From NCBI RefSeq assembly GCF_030718205.1, contig NZ_JAUZQF010000016.1:62001-126000 (forward strand): 64,000 bases of DNA, read 5' to 3'. Positions 24,027-33,484 of this stretch are shown one piece after another; positions within the stretch are counted from its first letter, which is position 1; each line of letters begins with the position of its first letter. A program made the translations under genes and the position numbers. The notes below the pieces were generated by a model. That model did not search any database. It was not told where the DNA came from and saw only the letters and a list, made by a program, of their open reading frames with translations. Source of the stretch: Nonomuraea turcica (GTDB lineage Bacteria; Actinomycetota; Actinomycetes; Streptosporangiales; Streptosporangiaceae).

Positions 24027-24314
24027 ATGCCGATCGAAATAGTCGACAACTCGACGGAGAGCCGCTTCGAGGTTCTCGTGGACGGCAAGGTCGCCGGGTT
24101 CGCCGAATATCGGCTGCTGCCCACTAAGATCATCTTTACGCACACCGAAGTCCTGCCCGACTACGAGGGTCAGGGGCTGGCGGGCAAGCTCGTCGGGCAT
24201 GCGCTCCAGACGAGCGCCGACACCGGCCTGCGCGTCGTGCCGCTCTGCCCCTACGTGCGCAAATACATCGAACGCCACGCGGAGTTCCAGGACCTCGTGG
24301 ATGCCGGCGCCTGA
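24027..24314 (+). CDS. Small GNAT-related N-acetyltransferase (YjdJ type)
   Basis: A 95-residue single-domain protein of the short GNAT family (PF14542-like). The acetyl-CoA loop lies in EVLPDYEGQGLAGKLV (about residues 47-62), where full-size GNATs have QxxGxG/A. The C terminus has VVPLCPYVRKYIERHAEF, the family's typical end. The ATG follows the stop of the previous gene without a gap, so the two are probably co-translated. The acceptor substrate is unknown. Confidence 0.85.
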   Translation: MPIEIVDNSTESRFEVLVDGKVAGFAEYRLLPTKIIFTHTEVLPDYEGQGLAGKLVGHALQTSADTGLRVVPLCPYVRKYIERHAEFQDLVDAGA

Positions 24315-25469
24315 TCAGTCGGGGGTGGGCGACCAGGCCAGCTCCAGCGCCTTCGGCAGACCCCACCAGCCCAAGGGCGTGAGCACCTCGTCCTCGTCCA
24401 CGATGCCGAGATAGCCCCACAGCGTCACCACCGACTCGAACAACCCCTCCGTGGCATCGAGATCGTCGTCGTCCTGGATGTCGATGTCGATGTCCTCGGA
24501 CTCGGCGATGAGCCGCGCGATCCGCTCAGGCGAGGCCAGCACCCCGGGCCCCATCCTGGCCAGCGCGGCCACCCCGGCCAGCCAGTCGGCGTGCTGGATC
24601 GCGCACAGGTTGGCCAGCGCCGCGTCCTCGTCGCTGAGCTCCCCGTCGAGATCGGCGAACTCCTCCAGCACGTTCCCGTTCTCCGACAGATCGGAGATCG
24701 GCCCCGCGATGCCTGCCGCCACCGCCAGCCACAATGCCTTGTCATCGTCCGGCATCGGCCGCTCGTCGAACCCGGCGCAGGCCCGCAGCACGCTGCCGGG
24801 GTAGCCGGGCAACACCAGCAGCGCGCGCAACCGGGCCGCTGCCGTATCCAGGTCGGCGGCGGGCAACTCGGGCTTCTTGGGCAGCTCACCGACGATCCGC
24901 CGCAGCTCGGACAGTGCGAACGCCTCCTCCTCGTCCCACGCCGCGAACAGTTCCTCGTCCTGCTCGTCGCTGACCGCGTGGCCGGGCACCCGTCCGTCGG
25001 GCAGCGGTGTGCTGAGCCAGTGCTCCTGCAGCTCCTCGTACGCCCTGCGGGCCCCCGGATCGCCGGCCGCCAGCGCGTCCGGGTCGATCTCCCCCGACTC
25101 GACCCGTTCCTCCAGGTACGCGACGAGCTTGGCGTACATCTCCGCGGCCACCGGCCCGCGCTCGTCCTCCTCCGGCCAGACGAAGTAGCTGGGGGTCATG
25201 AGGATCGGCTCGGTGCCGGTGGACTCGATCCAGCGCTGCACGTCGCCGACCGTGGCGATGCCCGATTCGATGGAGCTGAGCGTCGCCTTGGCCGAGTCCC
25301 AGAACGCGAGCGAGAGCGGGTTGCCCGCCGACATCATCGCGCGCCGCAGGTCCGGCATCGCCACCAGTGCGACGCCCGAGGGCACGGCGAGCAGCGCCCT
25401 GGCGACGTCCCTGCGCGTGAGGGCGGTCGCCGGGCGGCCGGCGTGGGCGCACACGAAGTCCATATCCAC
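24315..25469 (-). CDS. Hypothetical acidic protein
   Basis: A 384-residue, strongly acidic protein with no signal peptide or clear membrane segment. A Thr/Arg segment (TALTRRDVARALLAVPSG) opens the protein, then a region with WIESTGTEPILMTPSYFVWPEEDERGPVAAEMY, a Glu/Asp-rich helix-loop series, and a C-terminal block with IDIQDDDDLDATEGLFESVVTLWGYLG. The segment MYAKLVAYLEERVESGEIDPDALAAG looks like an amphipathic helical repeat. I do not recognise a family. The start could be GTG 25469 or ATG 25463. It converges on the GNAT gene, with stops adjacent. Confidence 0.65.
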   Translation of the reverse strand: MDMDFVCAHAGRPATALTRRDVARALLAVPSGVALVAMPDLRRAMMSAGNPLSLAFWDSAKATLSSIESGIATVGDVQRWIESTGTEPILMTPSYFVWPEEDERGPVAAEMYAKLVAYLEERVESGEIDPDALAAGDPGARRAYEELQEHWLSTPLPDGRVPGHAVSDEQDEELFAAWDEEEAFALSELRRIVGELPKKPELPAADLDTAAARLRALLVLPGYPGSVLRACAGFDERPMPDDDKALWLAVAAGIAGPISDLSENGNVLEEFADLDGELSDEDAALANLCAIQHADWLAGVAALARMGPGVLASPERIARLIAESEDIDIDIQDDDDLDATEGLFESVVTLWGYLGIVDEDEVLTPLGWWGLPKALELAWSPTPD

Positions 25470-25632
25470 GCCCCGTAACCTACGCCGTTCCCCCCTGACT
25501 AGTCAGCCGCCTTCCTCGCCTTCAGACGTTCGGGATCTCCGGCGATGCCGGGAGGGGGTGCGGGGCCAGGGACAGGGCGCTGGTCAGGAGTCGGGATGGA
25601 TGGGCAGTTTAGGGTGAGGCGAGGAGGTCATG

Positions 25633-27633
25633 ATGAACCGCTTGAAAGACGCCACCAGCCCTTACCTGCTGCAGCACGCGGACAACCCGGTGGACTGGCA
25701 CCCCTGGGGCGAGGAGGCGTTCGCGGAGGCCCGGCGCCGTGACGTGCCGCTGCTCATCAGCGTGGGCTACTCTGCCTGCCACTGGTGCCACGTCATGGCC
25801 CATGAGAGCTTCGAGGACACCGACACCGCGCGCCTCATGAACGAGCACTTCGTCAACATCAAGGTCGACCGCGAGGAACGCCCTGACGTGGACGCCGTCT
25901 ACATGGGCGCCACGCAGGCCATGACGCAGCAGGGCGGCTGGCCGATGACGGTGTTCGCGACGCCGGAGGGCCATCCGTTCTACTGCGGCACCTACTTCCC
26001 GCGCCCCCATTTCCAGCGCCTGCTCACCGAGGTCCACAACGTGTGGAGGGGCGACAGGGAGTCGGTCTTGACGCAGGGCGCGAAGGTGGTGGAGGCGCTC
26101 AACACGAACACCACGCTGCCCAGCGGGGTGGTGCCGGGCGAGGAGACGCTGGCGCTGGCGGCCCGGGACCTGCGGGAGTCGTACGATCCGGTGAACGGCG
26201 GATTCGGCCGCGCACCCAAGTTCCCGCCGTCCATGGTGCTGGAGTTCCTGCTGCGCTCCGGCGAGCGCGAGATGAGCGGCAAGACGCTCGAGTCGATGGC
26301 CCGCGGCGGCATGTACGACCAGCTCGGCGGCGGCTTCGCCCGCTACAGCGTGGACGCGGAATGGGTCGTGCCGCACTTCGAGAAGATGCTGTACGACAAC
26401 GCGCTTCTGCTGCGGGTCTACACCCACTGGTGGAAGGCGGGCGGCGGCGCGCTGGCGCGGCGGGTGGCGCTGGAGACTGCCGACTGGCTGCTGCGCGAGA
26501 TGCGCACCCCTGAGGGCGGGTTCGCCTCGGCGCTGGACGCCGACAGCGAGGGCGTGGAGGGCAAGTTCTACGTCTGGACGCCCGAGCAGCTGCGCGAGGT
26601 CCTCGGCGAGGACGACGGCCGATGGGCGGCTGGGCTGTTCGACGTCACCGGCACGTTCGAGCACGGAACGTCCGTGCTGCAGCTGCCGCGCGACCCGGAG
26701 GACCCCGAGCGCTACGCGAGCGTCCGTGAGCGGCTGCTCGCGGCCAGGGAGCGGCGCGTGCGTCCCGGGCGCGACGACAAGGTCGTGGCCTCGTGGACCG
26801 GCCTGGCCATCGCGGCCCTGGCCGAGACCGGCGCGGTGTTCGAGCGGCCCGACCTCGTGGCGGCGGCCTCGGCGGCGGCGGAGCTGCTGGCGGGCACGCA
26901 CCTGGTGGACGGCAGGCTGCTGCGCACGTCACGGGACGGCCGGCCGGGCCCGAACGCCGGCGTGCTGGAGGACTACGCCAACCTGGCGGAGGGTCTGATC
27001 GCGCTGTACGGCGTGAGCGGCGAGGCCAGATGGCTGCGGCTGGCGGGATCGCTGCTCGACGTCGTGCTCGACAGGTTCGCCGACGGGGCGGGCGGCTTCT
27101 ACGACACGGCGGACGACGCCGAGCGGCTGTTCCAGCGGCCGCAGGACCCCACCGACAACGCCACCCCCTCAGGTCAGTACGCCGCCGCGGGCGCCCTGCT
27201 CTCCTACGGCGCGCTGACCGGCTCGGCCCGCCACCGCGAGGCCGCCCACAGCGCGCTCGGCACCGTGTCCGTGCTGGCCAGAGCGCACGCCAGGTTCGCG
27301 GGCTGGGGGCTGGCCGTGGCGCTGGCGGCGCTGGACGGGCCGGTCGAGGTGGCCGTCGTCGGCGCGCCGGACGACCCGCGCACGGCGGCGCTGCATCGCG
27401 AGGCGCTGCTGGCGGACGTGCCGGGCCTGGTGGTCGCGCTCGGCGCCGGCGACGCCGCCACCAGGGGCGCTTCGGGCGATCCGCTCGTCCACGGTGACGA
27501 GGTGTTCCCTGCGCTACTCGAAGGCCGCGGAACGGTCGGCGGCGCCCCCGCGGCCTACGTGTGCAGGGGGTTCACCTGCCGGATGCCGGTGACGACGGTC
27601 GACGCCCTCCGGGCGGAGCTCACCGCCGAATGA
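25633..27633 (+). CDS. Thioredoxin domain-containing protein of the YyaL/DUF255 family
   Basis: A 666-residue cytosolic protein. The N-terminal thioredoxin-like domain begins NRLKDATSPYLLQHADNPVDW and has the CxxC motif in YSACHWCHVMAHESF, followed by the family's KVDREERPDVDAVYM and GGWPMTVF. The rest resembles an (alpha/alpha)6 toroid, as in N-acylglucosamine 2-epimerases and glycosidases. The family's activity is not established. ATG 25633 is chosen because AGGAGG ends five bases before it; ATG 25630 is the alternative. M. tuberculosis Rv1084 is the counterpart close to mca. Confidence 0.92.
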   Translation: MNRLKDATSPYLLQHADNPVDWHPWGEEAFAEARRRDVPLLISVGYSACHWCHVMAHESFEDTDTARLMNEHFVNIKVDREERPDVDAVYMGATQAMTQQGGWPMTVFATPEGHPFYCGTYFPRPHFQRLLTEVHNVWRGDRESVLTQGAKVVEALNTNTTLPSGVVPGEETLALAARDLRESYDPVNGGFGRAPKFPPSMVLEFLLRSGEREMSGKTLESMARGGMYDQLGGGFARYSVDAEWVVPHFEKMLYDNALLLRVYTHWWKAGGGALARRVALETADWLLREMRTPEGGFASALDADSEGVEGKFYVWTPEQLREVLGEDDGRWAAGLFDVTGTFEHGTSVLQLPRDPEDPERYASVRERLLAARERRVRPGRDDKVVASWTGLAIAALAETGAVFERPDLVAAASAAAELLAGTHLVDGRLLRTSRDGRPGPNAGVLEDYANLAEGLIALYGVSGEARWLRLAGSLLDVVLDRFADGAGGFYDTADDAERLFQRPQDPTDNATPSGQYAAAGALLSYGALTGSARHREAAHSALGTVSVLARAHARFAGWGLAVALAALDGPVEVAVVGAPDDPRTAALHREALLADVPGLVVALGAGDAATRGASGDPLVHGDEVFPALLEGRGTVGGAPAAYVCRGFTCRMPVTTVDALRAELTAE

Positions 27634-27636
27634 GGG

Positions 27637-29739
27637 TCAGCCCGTCGGGCGTGATCCGTTGTCGGCCGTGCCGGTGTCGGCGTCCGTGGAAGGCTGCTCG
27701 GGTTGCTGTGTGACCGGTGGGGCGGTCTGTTCCGGCTGGTTGTCCTGCCGGTCGTCCGGGACCTCGGTCGTCGGCGGGTCGGTCACCGGCGCCTCGCTGA
27801 ACTCGGGCTCCGGCGGGTTCGACTCGTCGGGGTTCACCGGCGGCGTGGACTCCTGCTGGGGCACGTCCCGGTCGGGAACCGAGTAGTCGTAGGAGTAGCC
27901 GTAGTCGGACGGCTCGGGGAACTCCTCCACCGGCTTGCCCGCCATGGCCTCGGTCATGAACGCCCGCCAGATCTGCGCGGGCAGCGACCCGCCGAACTGC
28001 GTGCCGTAGCCGGGGATCGTCACGGTCTCGTTGTCGTCGCGGAACATGTCGACCGCCACCGCCAGTTGAGGCGTGAACCCGTTGAACCACACCGACTTCG
28101 AATCGTCCGTGGTGCCCGTCTTGCCGGCCACCGGGTGGTCGTAGAGCCGGGCGGCGGTGCCGGTGCCGTACTTGACGACCTGCTGCATCGCGTACGTCGT
28201 GTCCGCCGCGGCCTGCTCGCTGACCACCTGCTTCGAGACCGGATTGACGACCACCTTGTGCCCCGTGCCGTCGGTGACCGACTTGAGCACGTGCGCCTCC
28301 ATGTGCACGCCCTTGTTGGCGAAGGTGGAGAAGCCGGAGGCATTCTGAACGGCGCTGACGGAGGACACGCCGAGCGGGAACGAGGCGGCCGCCTTCTGCT
28401 GCTCGAGCTGGTCGGCGGGGATGCCCGCCGCCTCCGCGGTCTCGGCCACCTTGTCCAGCCCGACCTTCTGGCCGAGGTCCACGAACGCCGTGTTGACGGA
28501 GTTCTGGGTGGCCCGCACGAGGTCGATCTGGCCGTACGAGCGACCGCTGTCGTTCGGGATCGGCTTGTCCGCGGAGGCCACGCGGAGCGGCGAGTTGCCG
28601 TTGACCCTGGTGGACAGGTCGAAGCCGTTGTTCAGTGCGGCGGCCAGTGTGTACGGCTTGAACGTCGATCCGGCCATCACCTCGGCGGAGAAGGCGTTGT
28701 CGTAGTCGTAGCGTTTGGGGTCGCCGCCGTAGAAGGCCACCACCTCGCCGGTCTTGGGATCGACGGCCGCGAGCCCGGTGCGCACCTTCTTCGGCGTGTT
28801 GTCCGGCAGCACGTCCTTGACCGCCCGCTCGGCCGCTGCCATGAGCTTCTTGTCGAACGTGCTGACGATCTTCAGCCCGCCGCCGTTGATGTCCTCGTCG
28901 CTGTAGCCACGCCGGTTGAGCTCGTCGGTCACCTGCTTCAGCATGTATCGGGTCTGGCCCTTGAGCTGGAACGGCTTCTTCGGCGCCGCCAGCGCCGGGA
29001 ACTTCTCCGCGGCCACCTGCTGTGGCGTCAACGCCCCCGTCTGTCCCATGGCGTTGATCACCGACCGCCAGCGCGCTTCGGCCGCGGCCAGGTCGGCGCC
29101 CTGGGGATCGGCGAAGCGGCTCGGCTGCTGAATCACCGCCGCCAGGTAGGCCCCTTCGGACACGGTCAGCTGGCTGACGTCCTTGCCGAAGTAGGCGCGG
29201 GCGGCCGACTGGACGCCGTTGGCGCCGCGGCCGAAGTAGATCGTGTTGAGGTATTGCTCCAGCACCCAGTCCTTCGACTTGGACTGGTCGACCTTCATCG
29301 CGATGAGGACCTCTTTGAACTTGCGGGTGACGGAGCGCTCCTGGCTGAGGCCGCTGTAGTAGTTGCGGACGAGCTGCTGGGTGATCGTCGAGCCGCCCTG
29401 GAGCTGCTGCCCCGTGACCGTGGACCAGATGGCCCGCCCTGTGCCCTTGATCGAGACGCCCGCGTCCTCGTAGAACGAGCGGTTCTCGGCCGCGATGACG
29501 GCCTGACGCACGTGCGGGGGCACCTTGGCGAGCTCGACCACCTTGCGGTCGATGCCCTGCCGGGCCAGCACGGTCTTGCCGTCGCGGTAATAGATCACCG
29601 ACCCCTGCGCGGTGGCCTGCTTTTGCGTGGTGTCGGGAATCGGAGTCATGGCCCACGCGACCGCGAAAAGGCCGAGCAGGAGGAGGATTCCGGTGCCGAA
29701 TATGATCAGTAGAAGTCGGAGAATCCGCCGCTTTCGCAT
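27637..29739 (-). CDS. Class A penicillin-binding protein (bifunctional transglycosylase/transpeptidase)
   Basis: A 700-residue peptidoglycan synthase. One signal-anchor helix (RRILRLLLIIFGTGILLLLGLFAV) precedes the GT51 domain: AENRSFYEDAG with the catalytic Glu, GGSTITQQLVRNYY and KFKEVLIAMKVD. The transpeptidase domain has STFKP (active Ser), SVN and KTGTT in order. The last 80 residues are Pro/Glu/Thr-rich, probably an extended outer tail. ATG 29739 is used: it has GGAGG close upstream, whereas a start at 29817 would add an Arg/Gly-rich leader. Its stop converges on the YyaL gene with a 3-bp gap. Confidence 0.95.
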   Translation of the reverse strand: MRKRRILRLLLIIFGTGILLLLGLFAVAWAMTPIPDTTQKQATAQGSVIYYRDGKTVLARQGIDRKVVELAKVPPHVRQAVIAAENRSFYEDAGVSIKGTGRAIWSTVTGQQLQGGSTITQQLVRNYYSGLSQERSVTRKFKEVLIAMKVDQSKSKDWVLEQYLNTIYFGRGANGVQSAARAYFGKDVSQLTVSEGAYLAAVIQQPSRFADPQGADLAAAEARWRSVINAMGQTGALTPQQVAAEKFPALAAPKKPFQLKGQTRYMLKQVTDELNRRGYSDEDINGGGLKIVSTFDKKLMAAAERAVKDVLPDNTPKKVRTGLAAVDPKTGEVVAFYGGDPKRYDYDNAFSAEVMAGSTFKPYTLAAALNNGFDLSTRVNGNSPLRVASADKPIPNDSGRSYGQIDLVRATQNSVNTAFVDLGQKVGLDKVAETAEAAGIPADQLEQQKAAASFPLGVSSVSAVQNASGFSTFANKGVHMEAHVLKSVTDGTGHKVVVNPVSKQVVSEQAAADTTYAMQQVVKYGTGTAARLYDHPVAGKTGTTDDSKSVWFNGFTPQLAVAVDMFRDDNETVTIPGYGTQFGGSLPAQIWRAFMTEAMAGKPVEEFPEPSDYGYSYDYSVPDRDVPQQESTPPVNPDESNPPEPEFSEAPVTDPPTTEVPDDRQDNQPEQTAPPVTQQPEQPSTDADTGTADNGSRPTG

Positions 29740-29856
29740 TCCGTTTCCTCCACCGCCTCGCACCCTCGACCCCCTCGTCAAGCCTCGCCCCACCCCCGCA
29801 AGCTGGGCGAATGTCAAGGGTAAACGATCGAAGATGGTGCCCGTCCCCTAGCGATA

Positions 29857-30342
29857 CTACGGCGATCGCCGTTCCCGACGCGGAACATCGGCGACCAAAG
29901 GCATAACTCGGTAGGGAACCGGGGTGTCGAGCGCAATGATCGAATTAGTCCTGAGCACGCCCCGAACTTCGACGATCTGGTCGATGACCCGCTGTAAATC
30001 GGCATTGGTCCGGGCGACCACGCGGCAGAGCAGGTCGCTGTCGCCGGTGATCGTGTGCACCTCCAGCACCTCGGGAATGCGGGCCAGCTGATGGGCGACC
30101 GGGTCGTGGCCGGCGACCTGCCTGATCTCCATGCTGACGAACGCGGTGACGTCGTAACCGAGCGCCGCGGGCGACACCTCGGGACCGAATCCCGTGATCA
30201 CCCCTCGGGCGGTCAGCCGGTCGAGCCTGGCCTGGACGGTGCCGCGCGCCACACCGAGCCGCCGCGAGCATTCCAGCACGCCCAGGCGCGGCTCGGCGGT
30301 CAGCAGGGCGAGCAGCCGGGCGTCGAGATCGTCGATCGTCAT
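29857..30342 (-). CDS. Lrp/AsnC family transcriptional regulator
   Basis: A 161-residue regulator. The N-terminal winged helix covers residues 1-60 (IDDLDARLLALLTAEPRLGVLECSRRLGVARGTVQARLDRL). The RAM ligand-binding domain follows, with PEVLEVHTITGDSDLLCRVVA, typical of Lrp proteins. ATG 30342 is chosen because the fold begins there; an upstream in-frame start at 30507 would overlap the divergent gene. It is divergently transcribed from hpd, and Lrp regulators beside hpd in actinobacteria commonly control tyrosine catabolism. Confidence 0.92.
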   Translation of the reverse strand: MTIDDLDARLLALLTAEPRLGVLECSRRLGVARGTVQARLDRLTARGVITGFGPEVSPAALGYDVTAFVSMEIRQVAGHDPVAHQLARIPEVLEVHTITGDSDLLCRVVARTNADLQRVIDQIVEVRGVLRTNSIIALDTPVPYRVMPLVADVPRRERRSP

Positions 30343-30363
30343 ACTGCACAGAACTACCCGATA

Positions 30364-30429
30364 TTTCGTGGGATGGCTAGGCAGATTGTCCACTCTTTGA
30401 AGTAACCCTTGCGCAACTCGTCCACGAAA
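30364..30429. promoter_or_regulatory. Inverted repeat pair in the Lrp/hpd divergent region
   Basis: TTTCGTGG (30364-30371) and CCACGAAA (30422-30429) are exact inverted repeats about 50 bp apart. They lie one at each side of the 103-bp space between the Lrp start (30342) and hpd start (30446). Such distant half-sites suit a multimeric Lrp/AsnC protein. Confidence 0.4.
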
Positions 30430-30445
30430 ATCGAGAGTTGGTGGT

Positions 30446-31555
30446 ATGAGTGATGTCTTTCCGGTTAACGGGATGGATGCCGTCGTGTTCGCCGTGGGCA
30501 ACGCCAAGCAGGCGGCCCACTACTACTCGACCGCGTTCGGCATGAGGCTGGTGGCCTATCGAGGGCCCGAGACGGGCAGCCGCGACCTGGCCGCGTACGT
30601 GCTGACGTCGGGCAGCGCCACGTTCGAGTTCCGGGCCTCGATCCGGCCCGGCACGGAGGTGGCGCGGCATGTCGCCGAGCACGGTGATGGGGTGATCGAC
30701 CTGGCGATCCAGGTGCCCGACGTGGAGGGGGCGTACGCGCACGCGGTCGCCCACGGGGCGAAGGGGCTGGCGGAGCCGTACACGATGGAGGACGAGCACG
30801 GCAAGGTGCAGCTCGCGGCCATCGCCACGTACGGCGAGACCCGCCACACGCTGGTCGACAGGGCCAACTATGGCGGCCCCTACCTGCCCGGGTACGTCGC
30901 CGCCGAGCCGCTGGTCGCGCCGCCCGCCACCAAGAACGGCCGGCTGTTCCAGGCCATCGACCACTGCGTCGGCAACGTCGAGCTGGGCAAGATGGACGAG
31001 TGGGTGGAGTTCTACCGCAACGTGATGGGCTTCACCAACATGGCCGAGTTCATCGGCGACGACATCGCGACGGAGTATTCGGCGCTCATGTCCAAGGTCG
31101 TGGCCGACGGCACGCGCAAGGTCAAGTTCCCGCTCAACGAGCCGGCCCTCAGCAAGCGGAAGTCGCAGATCGACGAATACCTCGAGTTCTACCGGGGCCC
31201 GGGTGTGCAGCACATCGCGCTGGCCACCAACGACATCCTGACCACGGTCGACCACATGCGGGCGGCGGGGGTGCAGTTCCTGGACACGCCGGACTCGTAC
31301 TACGACGACCCCGAGCTGCGCGCGCGGATCGGGCAGGTGCGGGCGCCGATCGAGGAGCTGAAGAAGCGGAAGATCCTCGTCGACCGGGACGAGGACGGCT
31401 ATCTGCTGCAGATCTTCACCAAGCCGGTGCAGGACCGGCCCACGGTCTTCTTCGAGCTGATCGAGCGGCACGGCTCACTCGGGTTCGGCAAGGGCAACTT
31501 CAAGGCGCTGTTCGAGGCCATTGAGCGCGAACAGGAACGCAGGGGCAACCTTTAG
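30446..31555 (+). CDS. hpd: 4-hydroxyphenylpyruvate dioxygenase
   Basis: A 369-residue Fe(II) dioxygenase converting 4-hydroxyphenylpyruvate to homogentisate in tyrosine catabolism. It has two vicinal-oxygen-chelate halves. The metal ligands are His in AIDHCVGNV, His in GVQHIALAT and Glu in VFFELIERHG. The C terminus, GFGKGNFKALFEAIEREQERRG, is characteristic of HPPD. ATG 30446 lies just after GGTGGT. No downstream homogentisate genes follow; the next gene is an RDD protein 34 bp away. Confidence 0.97.
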   Translation: MSDVFPVNGMDAVVFAVGNAKQAAHYYSTAFGMRLVAYRGPETGSRDLAAYVLTSGSATFEFRASIRPGTEVARHVAEHGDGVIDLAIQVPDVEGAYAHAVAHGAKGLAEPYTMEDEHGKVQLAAIATYGETRHTLVDRANYGGPYLPGYVAAEPLVAPPATKNGRLFQAIDHCVGNVELGKMDEWVEFYRNVMGFTNMAEFIGDDIATEYSALMSKVVADGTRKVKFPLNEPALSKRKSQIDEYLEFYRGPGVQHIALATNDILTTVDHMRAAGVQFLDTPDSYYDDPELRARIGQVRAPIEELKKRKILVDRDEDGYLLQIFTKPVQDRPTVFFELIERHGSLGFGKGNFKALFEAIEREQERRGNL

Positions 31556-31589
31556 TTTGTCCCGACTTAGTGGGGGCGATCAGGACATC

Positions 31590-32030
31590 ATGGGATCGCC
31601 ACCGGGGCTGGCGGGACGCTGGCGACGGTTGTTCGCCGGCGTCCTCGACTGGCTCATCGTCAACATCATCTCGGCCCCTTTCAGCTGGACCAGCTGGAGC
31701 TACGTCTGGGACGGCGCGAGAGGCGTCTGGGATCGCTATCCCGTGGAACACACCTTCCTGGCCGGGCTCGTCGCCTTCCTGTACTTCTGGCTGCTGCATT
31801 CGTTCTGGCACGGCCAGACGCTGGGCAAGAGGGTGTTCGCCATCAGAGTGGTCCCGGACACCGGCGGCAAGCTGGGCGTGGGACAGGTGGCGGTCAGGCA
31901 GGGCGTGATGACGGCGCTCGAATGGTTGTGCTGCGTCGGCCTCCTGGTCGACCTCTCCTGGATCCTCTTCGACCCCCGCAAGCAGGCGCTGCACGACAAG
32001 GCCGCCAGGACGGTCGTCGTCAATGCCTGA
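31590..32030 (+). CDS. RDD family membrane protein
   Basis: A 146-residue protein with the RDD-type plan. Helix 1 (LAGRWRRLFAGVLDWLIVNIISAPF) carries an Arg and an Asp typical of the family, and the second helix is HTFLAGLVAFLYFWLLH. The cytoplasmic loop contains GQTLGKRVFAIRVVP, and a third helix follows, MTALEWLCCVGLLVDLSWILF, with an Asp-rich end (DPRKQALHDKAARTVVV). RDD proteins are implicated in ion exchange in some species, but their role is mostly unknown. ATG 31590 has AGGAC five bases upstream. Confidence 0.9.
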   Translation: MGSPPGLAGRWRRLFAGVLDWLIVNIISAPFSWTSWSYVWDGARGVWDRYPVEHTFLAGLVAFLYFWLLHSFWHGQTLGKRVFAIRVVPDTGGKLGVGQVAVRQGVMTALEWLCCVGLLVDLSWILFDPRKQALHDKAARTVVVNA

Positions 32031-32076
32031 CGCAGAGTAACATTCACGTCACGTGACGAAGGGGGCTCGTTCGTCT

Positions 32077-33471
32077 ATGCATGTCAACCGGCGCGGGATG
32101 GCAGTGGTGGCGGCGCTGGTCAGCGCGCTGGCCTGTGCTCCCGCCGACGAGCCCTCATCGGCGAACGACCACCTGCCGGGCGCGCCCGGCATCGGCGACA
32201 CGGACTTTCCCAAGGACGGCAACGGCGGCTACGACGTCACCCACTACGCCATCGCCATCGACTACACACCCGCGAGCAAGCAGCTGGTCGGCGTGACCAC
32301 CATCACGGCCGGCGCGACGCACGGCCTGTCCAGCTTCAACCTGGACTTGAGCGGGTTCACCGTGCGAAGTGTCACCGTGAACGACGCACCGGCCACCTTC
32401 AGCCGCCAGGGTGACGAGCTGACCGTGCGGCCGGGCCGCCCGATCGACAACCACGCCACGTTCACCGTGAAGGTGTCCTACGCGGGGGTCCCAAAGCCGG
32501 CCGGGGACGGCTCCAACCTGGGCACGTACGGCTTCATGCCGACGCCGGACGGCGCGTTCGTGGCCGCCGAGCCCAACGGCGCCAAGACCTGGTTCCCCGC
32601 CAACGACCACCCCGCCGACAAGGCCCCCTTCGACTTCTCGATCACCGTGCCGGCCGGGGTGACGGCCCTGGCCAACGGCGAGATGGTCGGGCAACCCACG
32701 ACCGCGGGCGGCAGGACCACCTACCGCTGGCGGGAGCGGCACCCGATGGTGACCTACCTCGCCACGGCCACGCTCGGCAAGTTCGAGCTGCGCCAGGGCA
32801 GCACGCCCGGCGGCATCCCCAACCTGGCGGCCGCTGACCCGAGGTTCACGACCTCGATCGACCGCCTCTACACGACCTCCGCCACGATCACCGACTACTG
32901 GGCCACGGTCTTCGGGCCCTACCCGTTCGGCTCGACCGGTGGCGTGGTCGACGACTATGCCGCCGGCTACGCGCTGGAAAGCCAGACCAAGCCGCTCTAC
33001 GGCGGCTTCCACCCGGACGAGACCATCATCGCGCACGAGCTGGCGCACCAGTGGTTCGGCAACAGCGTGAGCATCAAGCGGTGGAGGGACCTCTGGCTCA
33101 ACGAGGGCTTCGCCACCTACGCGGAATGGCTGTGGGCCGAGCACAAGGGCACCAAGACCGCTGAGGCCACGTTCACGGAGTTCCACCGCCGCCGGGCCGG
33201 CGATCCGATCTGGAAATACCCGCCGGGGCGGGCCAGGCCCGACGACCTGTTCAACCAGGCGGTCTATTCACGGGGCGCGATGACGCTGCACGCCCTGCGC
33301 AGGGCCGTCGGCGACCAGACGTTCTTCGCGCTGCTGAAGAGGTGGGCCGCCGACCACCGCTACGGTTCTGTCACGACGGACCAGTTCATCGGGCTCGCGG
33401 AGCAGATGTCGGGCAAGGAGCTCAGCCCCCTCTTCGACGCCTGGCTCTTCCAGCCACGCCGACCCGCCTGA
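32077..33471 (+). CDS. M1 family metallopeptidase, lipoprotein
   Basis: A 464-residue secreted aminopeptidase-like protein. ATG 32077 gives MHVNRRGMAVVAALVSALAC, a signal with the lipobox ALAC (residues 17-20), so it is probably lipid-anchored outside the cell. The zinc site HELAHQWFGN (with the third ligand Glu in WLNEGFATYAEWLW) is complete. The exopeptidase GxMEN motif is not clear: in its place is GGVVDDYAAGYALESQTK. The C terminus is shorter than in full M1 enzymes, lacking the long helical domain. A GTG at 32053 would extend the N terminus by eight residues. Confidence 0.9.
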   Translation: MHVNRRGMAVVAALVSALACAPADEPSSANDHLPGAPGIGDTDFPKDGNGGYDVTHYAIAIDYTPASKQLVGVTTITAGATHGLSSFNLDLSGFTVRSVTVNDAPATFSRQGDELTVRPGRPIDNHATFTVKVSYAGVPKPAGDGSNLGTYGFMPTPDGAFVAAEPNGAKTWFPANDHPADKAPFDFSITVPAGVTALANGEMVGQPTTAGGRTTYRWRERHPMVTYLATATLGKFELRQGSTPGGIPNLAAADPRFTTSIDRLYTTSATITDYWATVFGPYPFGSTGGVVDDYAAGYALESQTKPLYGGFHPDETIIAHELAHQWFGNSVSIKRWRDLWLNEGFATYAEWLWAEHKGTKTAEATFTEFHRRRAGDPIWKYPPGRARPDDLFNQAVYSRGAMTLHALRRAVGDQTFFALLKRWAADHRYGSVTTDQFIGLAEQMSGKELSPLFDAWLFQPRRPA

Positions 33472-33484
33472 CCCCCGAAACGCT

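Noticed and set aside
27703..29712. A 669-residue plus-strand frame opposite the penicillin-binding protein
   Set aside because: It lacks motifs and is composed mainly of Arg, Val and His; the opposite strand encodes a complete class A PBP.
29859..29872. ACGGCGATCGCCGT palindrome as an operator
   Set aside because: It lies within the last codons of the Lrp gene and is probably chance or a minor termination stem.
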